Source of the DNA: [Clostridium] citroniae WAL-17108
Lineage (GTDB): Bacteria > Bacillota > Clostridia > Lachnospirales > Lachnospiraceae
Assembly (NCBI RefSeq): GCF_000233455.1
Contig: NZ_JH376421.1
Coordinates: forward strand, 395,196-459,195
Direction: 5' to 3'
Length of the DNA stretch: 64,000 nt
Shown: positions 1 to 9,513 of the stretch, one piece after another
Numbering within the stretch: the stretch's first letter is position 1
How the letters are laid out: each line of letters opens with the position of its first letter
The notes under the pieces: model-generated
Seen by the model: only the letters and a program-made list of their open reading frames with translations
What the model was told of the DNA's origin: nothing
Databases searched by the model: none
Program-made: the position numbers and the translations under genes

Positions 1-43
1 CGTATTTTTATCACCTTTTTGCCCCGGCCCCTTCCACATAACG

Positions 44-89
44 CTGCCCATACCATGTATTTTGTATGGTGTTGCATGGCATTGGGCAG
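44..89. repeat. Nested inverted repeat left of the recombinase
   Basis: Outer arms CTGCCCA (44-50) and TGGGCAG (83-89) enclose inner arms ACCAT (52-56) and ATGGT (66-70). There is no T-run, so it is not a clear terminator. It lies in the 275 bases left of the recombinase gene, where no gene is visible. It could be the end of a left-hand transcription unit or a recombinase-related site; the sequence does not decide. Confidence 0.35.
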
Positions 90-246
90 TATTACATGGT
101 TCTACGCGGTTCTGCAGGGAGATCCCAAGAGGAGTCTGGATGGTTCCCTTAAAAAAATATTGCCTGCTCACGGTTTTGTGATATAATAAATCCATGGAAA
201 CCAGCTTATTGTTACAGATAATACGCTGTTTTTATGTATTTGTAAA

Positions 247-264
247 ACATAATATGTATTATGT
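247..264. repeat. Short perfect inverted repeat downstream of the recombinase stop
   Basis: ACATAAT (247-253) and ATTATGT (258-264) are perfect arms around ATGT, 12 bases past the recombinase stop. The flanking AAAAC/GTTTT extends it into a weak hairpin. It may be a terminator for the minus-strand recombinase gene or a core recombination site. Confidence 0.35.
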
Positions 265-275
265 CGTTTTATCCA

Positions 276-1121
276 TCAAATGATCATTTTCATTTTCTTC
301 ATCACTGCTTCCTGTTCTTCCCCGGTAGAAACCGTATAAATGCGTGTGGTCTCAACATTGGAATGCCCCAGTATATCTGCCAGGTGTACCAGATCCTTAT
401 CGATCCCATAATAGGTGTAGGCAAACAAATGCCTTAAATTGTGGGGAAATACCTTCTGTCTGGGAATCCCTGCCTTGGTACAAAGCTTTTTCATCTCCGA
501 CCATATATTGCTTCTGTTCATCTGCATTCCTCCTGAGGTCACAAATACAGGGCCTGACGACAAATTCCGTTCCCTGCAATACTCCAAAAGCAGGCGGCGC
601 AGTTCCTTTATGATAAAGATCGTCCGGCATTTTCCTTTATTGTATATTTCCACCCGGCCGGTATACAGTGACTCTACCGTGATAAAAGAAAGCTCGCTTA
701 CGCGTATTCCCGTATTTCCTATGGTCTCCATGATCATGGCCAGCCGTTTGTTCTCACTGCTCCAGGCCGCCTTGATCAGCCTTTTGTATTCCTCCTTTGT
801 AAGTTTGCGGTCCTCGCTGCCCATCAGCTGTCTCTGTACCTTAAACAGACCCACTCTGCAATCGTCCCAGCCCTTAAAATGAAAAAAGCAGTTCAGCGCG
901 GCCAGCATGGAATTGGCGCTGGTTATTTTATATGTCTCCTGCAAATGTCTCTTATAGCCTATTACCACTTCCTTTGTAACGCATTGGCTGGCGCCGGCAT
1001 AGCCCATAAAGGCAGCGACATCCCTGCAGTACTTATCAATGGTCCTCACAGATCGCTCCCTGTCACGAAGATAATTTTTAAACTCCGTCAGGTCACTTCT
1101 TGCAATTACATTTCCCTCCAT
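276..1121 (-). CDS. Tyrosine recombinase / integrase (XerC/D-like)
   Basis: A 281-residue site-specific recombinase of the phage-integrase family. It has an N-terminal SAM-like core-binding domain (about 8-90) and a C-terminal catalytic domain. The catalytic set is complete: Arg140 (TGIRVSEL), Lys164, His227-x-x-Arg230 (HNLRH), His253 (LGHSN) and nucleophile Tyr262 (TTRIYT). The ATG at 1121 is chosen because AGGAGG sits six bases before it; an ATG at 1139 lies upstream of that ribosome binding site. The gene stands alone, with no excisionase, no phage genes and no second recombinase nearby. It could be a phase-variation invertase, a dif-type resolvase paralogue or a relic of a mobile element. 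Family is certain, role is not. Confidence 0.93.
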   Translation of the reverse strand: MEGNVIARSDLTEFKNYLRDRERSVRTIDKYCRDVAAFMGYAGASQCVTKEVVIGYKRHLQETYKITSANSMLAALNCFFHFKGWDDCRVGLFKVQRQLMGSEDRKLTKEEYKRLIKAAWSSENKRLAMIMETIGNTGIRVSELSFITVESLYTGRVEIYNKGKCRTIFIIKELRRLLLEYCRERNLSSGPVFVTSGGMQMNRSNIWSEMKKLCTKAGIPRQKVFPHNLRHLFAYTYYGIDKDLVHLADILGHSNVETTRIYTVSTGEEQEAVMKKMKMII

Positions 1122-1273
1122 ATAATTCCTCCTATTCATAATTTGTAATTACATATTTTATACTTATCTTGTCCAAAATTGAATAGATAACACCAAATCA
1201 TCGCAAATTGGAGGCTGATATCTCAAACTGATACCTCAGGCCATTACCTCAGACCATTATCCTGAGAAAAACA

Positions 1274-1304
1274 AAAAGGCACTCCCCATACGGGAAGTAC
1301 CTCC
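1274..1304 (-). terminator. Rho-independent terminator of the relA-MBL-hemZ unit
   Basis: On the minus strand GGTACTTCCC and GGGGAGTGCC form an imperfect stem with loop GTAT, followed by TTTTTG. It lies about 90 bases past the hemZ stop. Confidence 0.7.
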
Positions 1305-1394
1305 TCAGTCATCAAAATTTTTTTCAGTTTAAATCCACCCATGGATCTCTCGCAGAGCAGGGCCACACAGGCGGAATTTCTCATCTGTTCCGGA

Positions 1395-2888
1395 CTATCT
1401 GGATGTAAAAGGATCCAGGATCCGTTCCTTCCGCTCTATCATCTCATCAATCCTGCTTATATACTGCTCCACTTCCTTCACGTTCTCACACCGTTCCCGC
1501 CTGTTCTCCGAGGGGAATACCACCTTTGTGGTGGTGCCGGCGCCGCAGGCAACAATGGTCTGCATCTCCTCCATGATAAGGATATTGTATATGCATGCCT
1601 TCCCGGGAAGGGAGTAGCCCACATTCTCAAAATTGCCGGCCATGTTCTTCTGGCGGTAAAGGTAATACGGTTCCATGCCCATCTCCCTGGCACAGGCGGC
1701 GCTTAAATCGATCATCTCAGGCGTGTTGCTGATCTTCAGGCCCTCATACTGTTCTTTGAACATGTGAAGACGGGCTGCCCGCTTAATGGCCAGGGAATGG
1801 ACCGTCAGGGAGTCCGGAGCCAGCTTCCTGACTTCCTCCAGGGTGTAGCGCACATCATCCAGGTCCTCCTCAGGAAGGCCCATGATCAGATCCATATTAA
1901 TATTGTCAAATCCCAGCTCCCTGGCCATGATGAACCGCTCTTTCACCATTTCCACGGAATGGCGGCGTCCGATCAGCTCCAGCGTCTTCTGGTTCATGGT
2001 CTGGGGATTGATGGAGATACGGGTAATGCCGTGATCCCGCAGCACCTTCAGCTTTTCCTCCGTAATACTGTCGGGGCGCCCTGCTTCCACTGTAAATTCC
2101 AGGGCATGTTCCTTATCAAACAGCTGCTCAAGTTTACATAATATTGCATCTATATCCTCTGCCGGAAGGGCTGTAGGGGTGCCTCCCCCAAAATAGATGG
2201 TATCCAGGGGCCTGCCCTGCATTTTCTTTGCCGTGTACTCCAGTTCCTTAAACAGGGCTTCCAGATAAAGGCCAGTACGCCCTGTCCACTTGCTGATGGG
2301 GAATGAGGTGAAGGAACAGTACAGACAGGTGGTGGGACAGAAAGGGATTCCCACGTACAGACTGTACCCCCGATCGTAGTCAAGGGGTTCCAACAGCTTT
2401 TTTTCCCTGGCAGCGATCTCAATACTTAGGTCGATCTTCTCATCACTGGCCATATAAGTCTCCTTCATAAAGGAGCGGATATCCTGTTCCCTCCAGCCCT
2501 CCTCCAGCCTTGTAAGGGCGATCTTGGTGGGACGGATACCGGTCAGGGATCCCCAGGGAAGTTCTTTTTTCGTGCGCTCCACCAGCATCTGGTAAAACAT
2601 CTTTTTCACCACATTTTTAGTGGCCAGATGATCGGACAGGTCCGATGTCCCGGTACGGCTCATGACCGGTTTCCAGGTGATATCCCCGCTGCCGTCACTG
2701 CCAGCTTCCTTTTCTCCATCCTTTTCCCATATGATGACGGAGATCGTCCCATCCCCCAGCGCTGTCTCCACATAAAATTCCAGATCATCCTTTAATTCAT
2801 GGGCGTATAGTTCCCCCGGATAAAAGGACATCAGAAGTTCTCTGATGTCCTGTTCATATGCGTTATCCTGTATTAATAATCCAATCAT
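1395..2888 (-). CDS. hemZ: Coproporphyrinogen dehydrogenase HemZ-like radical SAM protein
   Basis: A 497-residue radical SAM protein of the oxygen-independent coproporphyrinogen III oxidase-like family. The CxxxCxxC cluster ligands are Cys184, Cys188 and Cys191 (FCPTTCLYC), followed by the glycine-rich GGGTPTAL motif for SAM binding. About 180 residues precede the radical SAM core, which is characteristic of clostridial HemZ. The open frame extends to 3122, but that part overlaps the upstream MBL gene; ATG 2888 leaves a 17-base gap and an ordinary operon junction. HemZ-type proteins are annotated as anaerobic heme-synthesis enzymes. Many anaerobes with this gene lack a heme pathway, so the true substrate here is open. 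It is co-transcribed with relA and the MBL hydrolase. Confidence 0.88.
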   Translation of the reverse strand: MIGLLIQDNAYEQDIRELLMSFYPGELYAHELKDDLEFYVETALGDGTISVIIWEKDGEKEAGSDGSGDITWKPVMSRTGTSDLSDHLATKNVVKKMFYQMLVERTKKELPWGSLTGIRPTKIALTRLEEGWREQDIRSFMKETYMASDEKIDLSIEIAAREKKLLEPLDYDRGYSLYVGIPFCPTTCLYCSFTSFPISKWTGRTGLYLEALFKELEYTAKKMQGRPLDTIYFGGGTPTALPAEDIDAILCKLEQLFDKEHALEFTVEAGRPDSITEEKLKVLRDHGITRISINPQTMNQKTLELIGRRHSVEMVKERFIMARELGFDNINMDLIMGLPEEDLDDVRYTLEEVRKLAPDSLTVHSLAIKRAARLHMFKEQYEGLKISNTPEMIDLSAACAREMGMEPYYLYRQKNMAGNFENVGYSLPGKACIYNILIMEEMQTIVACGAGTTTKVVFPSENRRERCENVKEVEQYISRIDEMIERKERILDPFTSR

Positions 2889-2904
2889 ATCAGTCCTGCT
2901 TTCG

Positions 2905-3546
2905 TTATCTGTAAAATGCAATGGGATTGTTCTTTTTCTCATACCCAATGGTGGTGGTGTCCCCATGCCCCGGATATGCCATGGTATCATCCGGCAGCGC
3001 AAAGACCTTATCCAGAAGGGAGGACACCATCTGGCTGCTGCTTCCTGTAGGCAGATCCGTCCGCCCATAGGATTCGCAAAACAGGGTGTCACCTGAAAAC
3101 ACCACTTCTTCCTCCGGCACATAATAGCACACAGAGCCAGTGGTATGGCCCGGAGTCTCGATCACCTTCCACCGGAAACCGATGAGTTCCAGTTCATCCC
3201 CATCCTTAAGGAGCACGTCTGCATGGAAACTGGTCTGCTTTCCCGCCCATCCCCCTGAAAGGTTCAGGCCGGAATCGGACAGCATTGCGTCCTCTGTCTC
3301 AGAGGCGTAAATCTTAATATGAAATGAACGGCGCACATCCTCCGCAGCCATGATATGGTCAAAATGCCCATGGGTCAGAAGAATGGCTTCCGGGGTGATC
3401 CCCAGCTCATTACATTTGTTCAGGATAAACTGGGCATTATCCGCCGGGTCCACGATCACGGCTTTTTTGGTGCTCTCATTGTAAACCAGATAGCAATTGG
3501 TGCTCACTGCTCCCAGCACACATGTCTTAACCCGCATATCACTCAT
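2905..3546 (-). CDS. MBL-fold metallohydrolase (glyoxalase II-like)
   Basis: A 213-residue metallo-beta-lactamase-fold hydrolase. The metal motif T-H-G-H-F-D-H is at residues 58-64 (His59, His61, Asp63, His64), with later conserved histidines in GHTTGS and YPGHG. Its length fits the short YcbL / GloB2-like group, which hydrolyses thioesters such as hydroxyacylglutathione or related conjugates. It has no signal peptide and is cytosolic. It sits between relA and hemZ on the same strand, an order often found in Clostridia. AGGAGG lies slightly far upstream, and an in-frame ATG three codons later (MRVKTC) is an alternative start. Confidence 0.88.
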   Translation of the reverse strand: MSDMRVKTCVLGAVSTNCYLVYNESTKKAVIVDPADNAQFILNKCNELGITPEAILLTHGHFDHIMAAEDVRRSFHIKIYASETEDAMLSDSGLNLSGGWAGKQTSFHADVLLKDGDELELIGFRWKVIETPGHTTGSVCYYVPEEEVVFSGDTLFCESYGRTDLPTGSSSQMVSSLLDKVFALPDDTMAYPGHGDTTTIGYEKKNNPIAFYR

Positions 3547-3645
3547 ATCCTTACCCCTCTCCTCCTGGCTTCAATCTGCCTGGCTTCCATCCGCCTCGGC
3601 GAATTGGCACCGGCTCCCCGGGCCGGATGAATATTCATCCACACC

Positions 3646-5931
3646 CTAGCCCGTGGTCCTCTCAATATCCAGAACGCCCTCGATCTGGCGTATCTTGTCT
3701 GTAAGCCTGTTCAGTTCCTCGGTACCGTGTATATCAAATGTCATGATAATGGTTGCCTTACCTTGTTTGCTGGTCCTCACATTCATGGAAGTAATGTCGA
3801 TCTGCTTCTCGGTAAACACCTTGGAAATGTCCGCAAACATACCGATCCTGTTGTTGGCAAAGATCTTGATCTCAGTGGAATACTGCTCATTGCAGGTAGC
3901 CCCTTCCGCCACCTGCCACTCAGCATCAATCAGCCGGCCCCGCTCATCCTCAGGCAGGTTGATGATATTGATGCAGTCCGTGCGGTGGATAGACACGCCC
4001 CGTCCCCTGGTGACAAAACCCACGATCTCATCCCCGGGCACGGGATTACAGCACTTGGAAAAACGCACGGCCAGGTCATGGATCCCCTTGACCACGATGC
4101 CGCTTTTGGACTTTCGCACCGTGGCCTCGCCGGACCTTCCAGCCGTGTCCGCGATCCCCTTAAGCACATCCTCATCCGTGATCTCGCGTTTGATCTTCTT
4201 TTCCCGTTCCTCCATCATCTTGTTGATGACCTGGCCCTCTTTCATGCCGCCATGTCCAATGGATGCCAGAACGGATTCCCAGTCCTTAAATGCATACCGG
4301 TTCATTACCTTTTCCATGAATTCCGGTTTGCTGATATCCGACCAGTTAATACCCTTTGTCTTACAATAACGCTCAATGGCGTCCCGGCCCCTGACAATGT
4401 TATCTTCCTTCATCTGGTTCTTAAACCACTGGTTGATCTTGTTCTTGGCCTGGGTGCTCTTAACAATGTTCAGCCAGTCACGGCTGGGTCCCTTGGAATT
4501 CTGGGACGTGATGATTTCCAGCTGGTCGCCGTTCTGGATCACATATTCAATAGGTACCAGCTTTCCGTTCACCCTGGCTCCCACCATCTTATTCCCCACT
4601 GCACTATGTATACAGTATGCAAAATCGATGGGGGTGGAGCCGCTGGGAAGTGTCTTCACATCACCTGACGGGGTAAAGCAGTACACGCTGTCTGAGAACA
4701 GATCCAGATCTCCCTTGACCATGCTCAGAAACTCCTTGGAGTCGTCCGTATCCCGCTGCCACTCCAGGATCTGGCGCAGCCAGCTGAGCTTTGCCTCCTC
4801 ACTGCCGGCCTGCACCTGTCCGCTGCCGCTCTCCTTGTACTTCCAGTGCGCTGCAATACCGTACTCCGCAGTCCTGTGCATCTCATAGGTGCGGATCTGT
4901 ATCTCAAAAGGCTGCCCGTTGCCCCCGATCAGGGTGGTGTGCAGCGATTGGTACATATTCTGCTTGGGCATGGCTATATAGTCTTTAAAACGGCCCGGTA
5001 TGGGCTTATACATTTCGTGGATCACGCCAAGGGCCGCGTAGCAGTCCTTCACTGTCTCCACCATGATCCTCACTGCAAACAGATCATATATCTGATCCAG
5101 AGTTTTATTCTGGTTCACCATCTTCTTATAAATACTAAAGAAATGCTTGACCCTTCCGCCTACCGTGGCTTCCACGCCAGCTTCCTTCATATGGCTCTTT
5201 ACTTCATCCACAATCTCCTGTACAAAGGTCTCCCTGGCATCCTTGCGCAGGTCCACCTTCTCCACCAGATCATAATACACCTCCGGCTTAAGGAACTTAA
5301 GTGACAGGTCATCCAGCTCAATCTTAATCTTGGAAATACCCAGACGGTCGGCAATGGGGGCATAGATCTCCATGGTCTCCCTGGCCTTTTCCTTCTGCTT
5401 TTCCGGCTTCCAGTACTGTCCGGTGCGCATATTGTGCAGCCGGTCGGCCAGTTTGATTATAATCACACGGATATCCTTAGCCATGGCCAGGAACATCTTG
5501 CGCAGATTATCTGCCTGGATCTCCACCTTGTCCTTGTCCCAGTTCAGCTGTGTCAGCTTTGTAACGCCGTCCACCAAAAATGAAACCTCTGAACCAAACT
5601 CCTTGGTCAGCTGATCCAGGGTCATGATCGTATCCTCAACCACATCATGAAGAAGCCCGGCAGCAATGGTTTCTTTGTCCATCTCCAGGTCGGCCAGTAT
5701 AATGGCCACGCAAAGCGGATGGATGATATAAGGTTCGCCTGACTTGCGCCTCTGTTCCTTATGGGCTTCGTCTGCAATCTTATATGCCTTTTGAATCATT
5801 GTTATATCATCGGACGGGTGGTATTTACGGATGGTTTTGATCAGATCCAGGTACAGCTCCTCAGGACTTGTAAAGTCAGCCGGAGCTTCCAATTCGATAT
5901 CCAGTTTTTCTTTTGTTCCCTCATTTGCCAT
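3646..5931 (-). CDS. relA: Bifunctional (p)ppGpp synthetase/hydrolase (RelA/SpoT family)
   Basis: A long RSH protein of 761 residues from the ATG at 5931. The HD hydrolase domain has His71 and the His95-Asp96 pair (LLHDVVEDT). The synthetase domain carries R-F-K-D before the YQSLHTT motif; the RxKD form is typical of bifunctional enzymes rather than ExDD monofunctional RelA. TGS follows (VYCFTPSGDVKTLP), then the helical/zinc-finger region with SKCCNPVPGD, then a C-terminal ACT domain. It makes and degrades the stringent-response alarmone. AAAGGTGA lies eight bases before ATG 5931; a GTG at 5943 would sit inside that site, so ATG is preferred. It is first gene of the relA-MBL-hemZ unit. Confidence 0.97.
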   Translation of the reverse strand: MANEGTKEKLDIELEAPADFTSPEELYLDLIKTIRKYHPSDDITMIQKAYKIADEAHKEQRRKSGEPYIIHPLCVAIILADLEMDKETIAAGLLHDVVEDTIMTLDQLTKEFGSEVSFLVDGVTKLTQLNWDKDKVEIQADNLRKMFLAMAKDIRVIIIKLADRLHNMRTGQYWKPEKQKEKARETMEIYAPIADRLGISKIKIELDDLSLKFLKPEVYYDLVEKVDLRKDARETFVQEIVDEVKSHMKEAGVEATVGGRVKHFFSIYKKMVNQNKTLDQIYDLFAVRIMVETVKDCYAALGVIHEMYKPIPGRFKDYIAMPKQNMYQSLHTTLIGGNGQPFEIQIRTYEMHRTAEYGIAAHWKYKESGSGQVQAGSEEAKLSWLRQILEWQRDTDDSKEFLSMVKGDLDLFSDSVYCFTPSGDVKTLPSGSTPIDFAYCIHSAVGNKMVGARVNGKLVPIEYVIQNGDQLEIITSQNSKGPSRDWLNIVKSTQAKNKINQWFKNQMKEDNIVRGRDAIERYCKTKGINWSDISKPEFMEKVMNRYAFKDWESVLASIGHGGMKEGQVINKMMEEREKKIKREITDEDVLKGIADTAGRSGEATVRKSKSGIVVKGIHDLAVRFSKCCNPVPGDEIVGFVTRGRGVSIHRTDCINIINLPEDERGRLIDAEWQVAEGATCNEQYSTEIKIFANNRIGMFADISKVFTEKQIDITSMNVRTSKQGKATIIMTFDIHGTEELNRLTDKIRQIEGVLDIERTTG

Positions 5932-5968
5932 ATCTGCGGTCACCTTTTCCTATGGATAGTCAAAATAC

Positions 5969-5997
5969 ATTATAATTTTTTTTATGCAAAAAAGCAA
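5969..5997 (-). promoter_or_regulatory. Sigma-A-type promoter of relA
   Basis: On the minus strand TTGCTT (5997-5992) and TATAAT (5974-5969) are 17 bases apart. The -10 lies about 38 bases upstream of the relA start. Confidence 0.65.
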
Positions 5998-6007
5998 GGG
6001 GAGTATA

Positions 6008-6040
6008 GAAAAAAGCTTGACGGGGCCTATGCCGGCCCCG
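6008..6040 (-). terminator. Terminator of the binding protein/GGDEF operon
   Basis: Minus-strand CGGGGCC and GGCCCCG form a seven-base-pair GC stem, then CAAGC and TTTTTT. The GGDEF stop codon lies in the stem. Confidence 0.75.
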
Positions 6041-7985
6041 CCTCATCTGACTTGTCATATATCGCTATACCGTTTTTCTCACCATGTTTTACCCGGTACA
6101 TGGCGCGGTCGGCACGGTTTAGCAGGCCGTCCATGCTCTCCGTCTCCCTCTGGGCATAGGCAAGCCCAATGGAAGCGTTGATCCTGTGGTCCGTACCGTC
6201 AGGAAGCCTCAGGGAAGGCCGGCCCGCGTATCCATCCCGCACTTTCTGCTCAATGACATCCCTGTTGTCATATCCGTAGAAAAACAGTACGAACTCGTCA
6301 CCGGACAGACGGACCGCAATACACTGCTCCCCCTGGGTCATGGAGGTCAAAAGATCGGCCATGGCCTTCAGGTAACGGTCTCCCATCTCGTGGCCAAAGT
6401 TGTCATTGATATACTTTAAATTGTCCAGGTCACAGAATACCAGGGCATTTACCCGGTTTGCATTTTCATCCAGTATCTTCTGTCCTTCCTTTTTCAGGTA
6501 GGAGGAATTATAAAGTCCGGTAAGCTGATCGTGCTGGGAAATGTTCCTGAGACGCACGATCTCATTATAGGCATCTGTCTTATCGATTACCAGGCCAAAT
6601 ACGCCGTGCTCCTCCCTGCGCTGGCGGATGGTCACAGCCCGCCTGTCACCGTAAATGTCAGTAAAGGCATACCCGTCCTCCAGTTCCTCGATCTGTTCCA
6701 AGCTGCCGAGAATGCGGCTCCACTTGTCATAGTCTATCTCATTCACCGGCTCCCTGCTGTCCGCCGGGATGCCCAAAAGGATCCTGACAGAAGGGCTTAC
6801 CTTGACCCTTCCCCCTTTCTCCTGGTATTCAAAGCTGCCCACATTATCCCCTGCTGATTCCATGGTAAAGGAATACCTGGAATAACTCTGCTCCAGTTTA
6901 TCAGCCATGTCGTTCAGGGCCTGATGGATCCTGTCAATCTCCACAATACCGCTTTCCCTGAAATGGACCTCCTCCGGCTTCTGGCAGGCGATATCCTCCT
7001 GAAGCCTCTGTATGGGCTTAAGCACCATATATATGGCAATATAGGAAAAAATAATGGCTATAAAAATGGACAGAAGGTACACGCCCGCCACCATGAGAAT
7101 GGTGGACTGGGACAGGGCTGTCAGCTCCGAATGGTGGCACACGGCAGCCACATAGACAGCCCCGCCGTACATATACCCGTAGGTCTGAAGGGCACTGCGC
7201 ACGCCGTCATAGCCAACTCCATTATTGGTCAGGGATATATACCCTGTCTTTTCTTCAAGATCGTATCCGGTCCCTTCAAAGGTCTGATCCAGGCTGAAGC
7301 GGACCGACTCATCCGACAGCAGCAGCATGGTCATCCCCTGATAGGGCGGATTATCCAGTTTAAGGCAGGAATCCAGCATGTCGCTGCTGATCTCCAGACC
7401 CATGATCCTTCTGCCCCTGCTGGACTCCTGGCTCAGCACATAGTACAGGCGCTCGCTGGTAAAAAACCAGGTGCCGCCATTTCCTTTATTTTCCCAGAAC
7501 TGCTCCACCATCCCCCACTCCTGATCCGTGAGTTTTGGGCGCCAGTCCTTGGAAAGGGCAATGGGATAACTGCTCTGGGTACGGCCGATGGTACAGCTGA
7601 TATCCCCATAGGTGGATGAATAGATGTCCGGCTCCCCGTCATGCAGGACCAGGGCTTCCCTGCCGTCCAGGTCAATGTAGAAAATACCGTCCGATGAGGA
7701 CGCATGGTTCAGGTTATCCACAAGCCTGTTCTGGATCTCTACCTCGTCCGTCATCTTGGCCAGTTCCTTCTCCATGGTGTTTGCCAGAAGAAGCACATTA
7801 TTCATGTAACTGGATAAAAGGGAATTCTTTTCAGCCACCTGGGACTCCATAACCTTATAAGGACGGTTGGCTGTACCGGAGAACGTCCCGGTTATCACCA
7901 AACCGATCCCAAATATGATGCTTTGCAGCAGGATCGCCATAAGGATGGCATTCCTCACCCTGTTGCTTAACAAACGTTTTTTCAT
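6027..7985 (-). CDS. Membrane-bound diguanylate cyclase with sensory, HAMP-like, PAS-like and GGDEF domains
   Basis: About 652 residues. One transmembrane helix near residues 10-32, a roughly 250-residue extracellular sensor region (Cache/CHASE4-like by position), a second helix (ILMVAGVYLLSIFIAIIFSY), a HAMP-like linker, a PAS-like region, then a GGDEF domain. The active-site loop reads S-G-D-E-F, a variant still seen in active cyclases, and no RxxD inhibitory site precedes it. It should make c-di-GMP in response to an external signal. ATG 7985 is preferred: GGAG lies nine bases upstream and basic residues precede the first helix. The frame is open to 8018. The binding-protein gene just upstream suggests that protein presents the ligand. 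Confidence 0.88.
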   Translation of the reverse strand: MKKRLLSNRVRNAILMAILLQSIIFGIGLVITGTFSGTANRPYKVMESQVAEKNSLLSSYMNNVLLLANTMEKELAKMTDEVEIQNRLVDNLNHASSSDGIFYIDLDGREALVLHDGEPDIYSSTYGDISCTIGRTQSSYPIALSKDWRPKLTDQEWGMVEQFWENKGNGGTWFFTSERLYYVLSQESSRGRRIMGLEISSDMLDSCLKLDNPPYQGMTMLLLSDESVRFSLDQTFEGTGYDLEEKTGYISLTNNGVGYDGVRSALQTYGYMYGGAVYVAAVCHHSELTALSQSTILMVAGVYLLSIFIAIIFSYIAIYMVLKPIQRLQEDIACQKPEEVHFRESGIVEIDRIHQALNDMADKLEQSYSRYSFTMESAGDNVGSFEYQEKGGRVKVSPSVRILLGIPADSREPVNEIDYDKWSRILGSLEQIEELEDGYAFTDIYGDRRAVTIRQRREEHGVFGLVIDKTDAYNEIVRLRNISQHDQLTGLYNSSYLKKEGQKILDENANRVNALVFCDLDNLKYINDNFGHEMGDRYLKAMADLLTSMTQGEQCIAVRLSGDEFVLFFYGYDNRDVIEQKVRDGYAGRPSLRLPDGTDHRINASIGLAYAQRETESMDGLLNRADRAMYRVKHGEKNGIAIYDKSDEAGPA

Positions 7986-8027
7986 AGGACGAATCTCCAT
8001 TCCGACAGGCAACCGCATTACCGGATA

Positions 8028-9470
8028 TTACTGGCCAAAAATTTCCCTCACCTGTTCATAGAACAGTTCAGCTTTTCCATCGTAATCCATGGACTCTGCG
8101 GCTTCCTCCGGGGTCATTCCCCCGTTTACAAGATCCAGAAACTCCTGGCGCCCCTGGCTGAGCGCAATGCTCAGGCAGTCGTTCAGCTCCGTCCTCACAT
8201 CATAGGAATTCTCAAAATCAAAACCATATACCATCTGGTAAGTATTGCTCTGTTCAAGTCCCGCCTCAAGACCCTTTAAAACCTTAGGACTTTCCACCAG
8301 GTCCTTCTGTTCCTGGGTGATAGGCTCATCACTGACCGGCATATAAGACATGGATGAGGCCAGTTCAAACCCCCTGTCCACTGTCAGCCAGCGGATAAAA
8401 TCCATGCTGGCCCTGTTCTCTTCCCCGCTCCGGTTAAAGACAACCACACCGGCTCCCTGCTGGATGGCGGTTTCCCTGCAGCCGGACAGTACCGGATATT
8501 TATATACTCCCATCTCAATGGGCACCATGTCTTCATTGGCATCCGCCACCTCATCCGGGAAATAGAGCACGCTGGAAGAGGAGCCAATGTATCCCGCAAG
8601 TATGGACTGCTTCAGGTCATCGCTCCTGTACTTGCCGCTGGCCCCGTAATACCCCTTGGTAAACGGTATATAGTAGTTGAGGAACAGGCGCTTGACATAC
8701 TCCTCTTCCAGGTCTATGACCAGTTTTCCCTCCTGGTCGTAGTGGTAAATGTCGGAACCCATGGCATGGTTCATGGCAATAAAATAATTGGCAAGGTTAT
8801 CCAGTCCGATAAAGGGGCTTCCGTCTCCTTCCTGGTCAGGGGTCATGTCATCGGTCCATTTGTAATATCCCTCCGCCATCTCCTCCAGGCTGTCCCAGTC
8901 GGCCATGCCTGAAACAGAATATTGGGGATTGGCCTCTAAAAATTCATCCAGACGGGTCTGGTTCATGAGCAGCAGCTCCGTGGACTTTGCCAGGGGAAGG
9001 ATATAAAGACGGTCCCCGATATATCCCTCTTCCAGGTATGCCTGGTTATACCGGGCCAGTTCATCCTCTGTAAGATATTCTCCCACATCCACCAGCTTTT
9101 CATTGTTATTATGCACCACGCCCACTACCATATCCCTGTAAGCCAGGGACATGTTAGCCATCTCCACATCATTGGTGGAGCCGTTGAGTACCAGATCTAT
9201 CTTGTTGGTCAAGTCTCCGATAGAGCCCTGGCTGTATGCCTCCACGGTCACATGGCGTTTTGCTCCTTCCGTATCATTGTATTCCTGTATCAGCTGGTCC
9301 AGATACTTCTTCTGGGCATCATTATAATAATGCCAGAATACCAGCTTCATATTCTCCTCCTGGACAGCCGGCTCACGATCCGCTGCCGTTTCCTTTGAAC
9401 ATGCCCCCAGCACCATGGAAATTGATAATGCACATGCCGCCGCTATGAATACAGCCCTCTTTTGTCCCAT
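8028..9470 (-). CDS. Extracellular solute-binding lipoprotein (family 1, sugar type)
   Basis: A 480-residue lipoprotein with a signal peptide ending in the lipobox V-L-G-A-C. The mature part resembles family 1 carbohydrate-binding proteins (LVFWHYYNDAQKKYLDQL, then the NDVEMANMS region). No permease or ATPase genes are adjacent. It is followed 42 bases later by the membrane diguanylate cyclase, in the same transcript. The likely role is therefore ligand sensing rather than import, with the bound form docking on the cyclase's extracellular domain. That role is an inference from context. A promoter and AAAGGAG ribosome binding site precede it. Confidence 0.88.
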   Translation of the reverse strand: MGQKRAVFIAAACALSISMVLGACSKETAADREPAVQEENMKLVFWHYYNDAQKKYLDQLIQEYNDTEGAKRHVTVEAYSQGSIGDLTNKIDLVLNGSTNDVEMANMSLAYRDMVVGVVHNNNEKLVDVGEYLTEDELARYNQAYLEEGYIGDRLYILPLAKSTELLLMNQTRLDEFLEANPQYSVSGMADWDSLEEMAEGYYKWTDDMTPDQEGDGSPFIGLDNLANYFIAMNHAMGSDIYHYDQEGKLVIDLEEEYVKRLFLNYYIPFTKGYYGASGKYRSDDLKQSILAGYIGSSSSVLYFPDEVADANEDMVPIEMGVYKYPVLSGCRETAIQQGAGVVVFNRSGEENRASMDFIRWLTVDRGFELASSMSYMPVSDEPITQEQKDLVESPKVLKGLEAGLEQSNTYQMVYGFDFENSYDVRTELNDCLSIALSQGRQEFLDLVNGGMTPEEAAESMDYDGKAELFYEQVREIFGQ

Positions 9471-9513
9471 TCGGCATACTCCTTTACCGTTTCGTCATTA
9501 TAATAATATTACT

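Noticed and set aside
3727..4668. A 313-codon plus-strand frame inside relA
   Set aside because: Fully antisense to a highly conserved gene and without a ribosome binding site or recognisable motifs.
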